Assembly (NCBI GenBank): GCA_037893245.1
Contig: JBAIAA010000110.1
Location: 310,001 to 374,000, forward strand
Source of the DNA: Crossaster papposus
Lineage: Eukaryota > Echinodermata > Asteroidea > Velatida > Solasteridae
Length of the DNA: 64,000 nucleotides
Reading direction: 5' to 3'
Under the pieces are notes generated by a model. The model worked only from the letters and a program-made list of their open reading frames with translations, had not been told where the DNA came from and ran no database searches. The translations under genes and the position numbers were made by a program. Positions 61,501-64,000 of this stretch are shown here, piece by piece (positions within the stretch are counted from its first letter, which is position 1; each line of letters begins with the position of its first letter).

Positions 61501-62877
61501 ACTATTTCAGTGCAGTTGTGCTTGCATTTTTAATAGACCACTTTATTTGTGGAAAGCAATGTTCTCCTAAGTTTGTTTGAATTTGTGGTTTTGTTAATGG
61601 AGCTTGAAAATTTAGGCATTTTTTGTAGCGGGTTAGTTACATGCGGTTTAAGTAGCCGAGTTTTAAAGACTTGCAGTTATTTCTACTCAACTGCTGATAT
61701 GTGACCTGATCCCACAAAACCAGACATAAGGTGTTTTTTTTTAAGTGAGATATTGTTATTTCCATTTAGTACACATCTTCAGCTTTCATTTCATTTTATA
61801 TAGGTAAGTTAGTGCGTAGTGTCGAATAGAGTAGCGATAATCTTTGGAAAATTCGGTGTATTTGGAAGATAAATTACCACTTTTAGGACACAGTTTGCCT
61901 AAATAAATGCATGATTTTTGTATTTTCTCATCAATAAAGTTAATTTTGTTTAACTGAGGGTTAAAGTATACATATTAAAGAATAACAAAATAACGAGAAA
62001 AAAAAATTGATGTCCGCCAGATTTTTCACTTTGACGAGCTGTATCTCGGAATAGCCTGTGCGACTTATGTCGGGTTTTGTAGAAGCAAGTCACATAAAGG
62101 CTTTAGCATGCTTGTTAGAAAGTGGCGACTATAATCCTTGCATGTGTTCATCTGAATTTAAGAACGGCACTACTGAGCCCCTCGACGCACCGGGGTCTTC
62201 CGAAACCGTTGCTTCGTTTTCAGCTCCGACTTCACCTCCGACTTCTGAATCACTGAGACGCCAAGCCAACCAAACTTTTGGCTTTAATTCAACCGATTGA
62301 ATGTGTCTGAAGCATTAACCAGTTCGCGCCGGATGACGTACATAAACGCAAAGTTTTCCCCAAATTCAAAACGGATGACGCATAAACACGCCAAGTTCAA
62401 GTTCGAATCTCGTGGTCAGCAGCGAGCAAGGCCGGAAATGCGTGGGTGTGCTTCCCGGCACTATCGGCCTGAACACGCTCGGATCGAGTTTCGTTAAAAA
62501 AAAATCCCGCCCCTCGGCTCGGTGATGTTAAAATAATCCCGGCGCGAACTGGTTAACAGCCACCAGAGTACATGTACGGCTGGAGTTCCCGCAGTCGGGG
62601 GTCTAAGATCGACTGAAGCAGAGACGAAGACGAAGACGAAGCCAGCGATTCGAAGAAACGGCCAATAGAGCAGACTGGCACATGCTGGATAAAGCCTGGA
62701 TTATTGTTTAGTCTTTTTTGGTTTGTTGGCGGGTTTAGTGGCTGGTTTGGTTACCTAGCATGCTTGTTAACGCCCTCTTTGGACTTGTAGACTGCCCCAC
62801 AGTCCTCCACCTTGCAGTGGTAGTGGTCTTTGTATAGCAGCTCACAGCGAGGTCGGCACGGGTCATTGGCCGTAAAC
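58519..62877 (-). CDS. CASZ1: Castor zinc-finger transcription factor (CASZ1), C-terminal part, last 4 exons
   Basis: Castor proteins are nuclear zinc-finger regulators of neural, retinal and cardiac fate. Four exons join in phase: 62755-62877, 60509-60632, 59790-60368, 58519-59649, giving 651 residues plus stop; the 5' part lies beyond the right edge. Seven castor-type fingers are visible, each with a CxxxxC pair, an (H/Y)(Y/F)HC motif and an H-x3-5-H end: CRPRCELLYKDHYHC, CEELFPGCSFSPLAHYHC, CTVEDCPHRAKQHYHC, CRRPGCKYNLLNKHYHC, CAEDGCQFNMTTTHYHC, CEQDSCPYQGNSTHFHC and CGFVGCKYTLRYSHFHC. Fingers 2 and 4 are each split by an intron. Between fingers 4 and 5 is a long hydrophobic-serine-rich linker (about 180 residues) ending in a basic YKRYKRGP stretch, a likely nuclear signal. 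The donor after 59790 is the weak gtctgt. The reading ends HRRRHMLNVRV. Confidence 0.92.
60731..61080. repeat. Two tandem copies of family T repeat in the long castor intron
   Basis: Two units of about 170 bp, each with CACAACTTGACC or ACAACTTGACC, TGACCTTTGAC, CCATATTGCATCTATGACCC or its variant CACTATTGCATCCATGACCC, and a GATTG-AATTG-A block. A third relative lies in COPB2 intron 20. The first unit contains three perfect TGACCT half-sites (60761-60783). Confidence 0.65.
61175..61215. promoter_or_regulatory. Cluster of five AGATAAG (GATA-factor) motifs
   Basis: AGATAAG occurs at 61175, 61187, 61192, 61204 and 61209. It matches the WGATAR consensus of GATA transcription factors. It lies in the 2.1-kb castor intron. 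It could equally be a small simple-sequence expansion. Confidence 0.45.
62226..62660. repeat. Family M repeat interrupted by a MITE
   Basis: Left part 62226-62314 (CTTCACCTCCGACTTCTG, CAACCGATTGAATGTGTCTG) and right part 62557-62660 (GGCTGGAGTTCCCGCAGT, GACGAAGCCAGCGATTCGAA) correspond to the continuous copy at 23801-23980. Confidence 0.65.
62315..62556. mobile_element. piggyBac-like MITE (family D) copy 4, nested
   Basis: TTAACCAGTTCGCGCCGGAT to CCGGCGCGAACTGGTTAA, 242 bp, opposite orientation to copies 1-3, TTAA at both ends, inserted inside family M. The last 18 bp on each side are perfect inverted repeats. Confidence 0.82.
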
Positions 62878-64000
62878 CTGTACAGACCAAAACCAAAGGC
62901 CGGGAGACGGGGGGAAACTTCAGAGCTAATGCAATTTTTTTAACTTTTTTTTTTAAAACTTTTTTTCCACAGCAACGGATGCAAACAGAAATTCTAATTT
63001 AAAAAGGAAAACTGTAAAAATGGGTTTGGTGAAGCTCTAAATGGAGGATAAATCATAAAAAAAATAAAAACACCGAGGGAAAAATAATAATAATTGGCGT
63101 TCACTATTGTACAAGCAGAATGGAATTTCTCTGATCAATGAAATAAGTGCTGGAGCACTTAGTAAGTGTGTTTTATTTTCGAGTCAAAATAAAGCCGTAG
63201 GTCGCAATTTCTGAATTATCTTCATGTACGTCCAATTCCTAAGCCCGCGGGAAAGCATTTGTGCACCATGCATAACTAAACAACTCACATGATACTACTA
63301 AGAACAATTTAAACATAAAATACACAAACAAATGAGCCACGTGTGCTCTTCCATGCATGAACTAAACGTGGCAAAAATCCCTGTTTAAATTGTTGTATGA
63401 GAGACAAAATGAGATAGAACTGGGCAGAGGTTGAAACAAAGATTTGCCGGTATTACGACAAATGTTCATTTTAATCGGATATTTGTTGACAAGTTAGGAC
63501 TTTTTAAAGTTTGCATTTTTTATTGACATGTCAAACAAGTAAATTTCTGAGAAAAGAACTTAGAAGTTTCAAGTTTTGTAGTCGTAAAAATGAAAGATGC
63601 AATTTGTTTTTCTTTAAAAACACTTTTTCCAAATTGTTTGGCATTGTAGACATCAAAGATTCCAAATATCAATAAATAAAAAAATGTACCAAAAAAAAGG
63701 AAATCGCCCTCATTCGATTAAAAATAAATAAACAATTTTCACGACAGCCTGTACCGGTACCTAGTTCTGTTTCATTAGCCGATAATAGTTTGGCTATGAA
63801 AGCCGATACAACGGCTAGATAGAGAAATAGCCACTTTATACGACACTGCCACCTAGCTGAACAATGGAAGATTACACATGGCTCATGGGTAAGCAACTAT
63901 TACGAACATAAACTTGTCAATGCGTACTTTATTTTGGTGTTTTGCACATTACAATGTGTTAGAGACCATTCGTTACGACATGCAAATGTGAACACAAAAA
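62878..64000. other. CASZ1: Upstream intron of the castor gene
   Basis: Upstream of the exon starting at 62877 I see no further zinc-finger exon before the window ends. AT-rich with several A and T runs. The 75-codon minus frame at 63669-63896 has no similarity I recognise. Confidence 0.55.

Noticed and set aside
62058-62497. Plus-strand open frames of 66-80 codons
   Set aside because: They run across the family M repeat and the nested piggyBac-like MITE.
1-64000. CRISPR arrays, operons, riboswitches, bacterial promoters
   Set aside because: The window is a spliced animal genome; direct repeats present are minisatellites without spacers.

Overview
This window is nuclear DNA from an animal. 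It is AT-rich and crowded with short foldback transposons. It carries intron-containing genes whose proteins are very close to their vertebrate orthologues. Intron positions, the gene set (FoxL2, COPB2, TMEM107, CASZ1-type castor factor) and the repeat style suggest a marine invertebrate deuterostome, most likely an echinoderm such as a sea star. The species call is inference; the gene calls come from translating the exons.

Layout. 1-10.7 kb: repeat-rich, no exon recognised. 10.7-11.0 kb (minus): TATA box, 5' UTR and first coding exon of a gene whose N-terminus resembles carotenoid oxygenases (BCO1/BCO2/RPE65 family); its other exons were not found, so a long first intron or the window edge hides them. 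11-24.2 kb: non-coding, with many MITEs and homopolymer tracts. 24.2-25.6 kb (plus): FoxL2, an essentially complete forkhead factor. 25.6-36.2 kb: non-coding. 36.3-49.0 kb (minus): a complete 22-exon COPB2 (coatomer beta-prime) encoding 923 residues, with all splice junctions in phase. 49.0-50.1 kb: shared upstream region. 50.1-51.3 kb (plus): TMEM107, five exons, 139 residues, head-to-head with COPB2 and containing a textbook U12-type intron. 52-58.5 kb: non-coding, probably holding the 3' ends of the convergent TMEM107 and castor genes. 58.5-62.9 kb (minus): the last four exons of a castor (CASZ1) zinc-finger gene that continues past the right edge.

The genes are independent cellular functions rather than an operon: retinoid/carotenoid metabolism (tentative), gonad/cell-fate transcription, Golgi-ER vesicle coats, the ciliary transition zone and neural/cardiac transcription. 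FoxL2 and COPB2 are also near neighbours on human chromosome 3q22-q23, so their linkage here looks ancient. The main structural novelties lie in non-coding DNA: a tandem duplication that copied the COPB2 exon 5 splice donor into intron 5; a 36-unit 10-bp minisatellite in COPB2 intron 19; a minisatellite of about a dozen CACGTG motifs grown inside a MITE; a near-perfect 75-bp-arm hairpin; a three-copy tRNA-like tandem; and TTAA-flanked piggyBac-like MITEs, one nested in another repeat.
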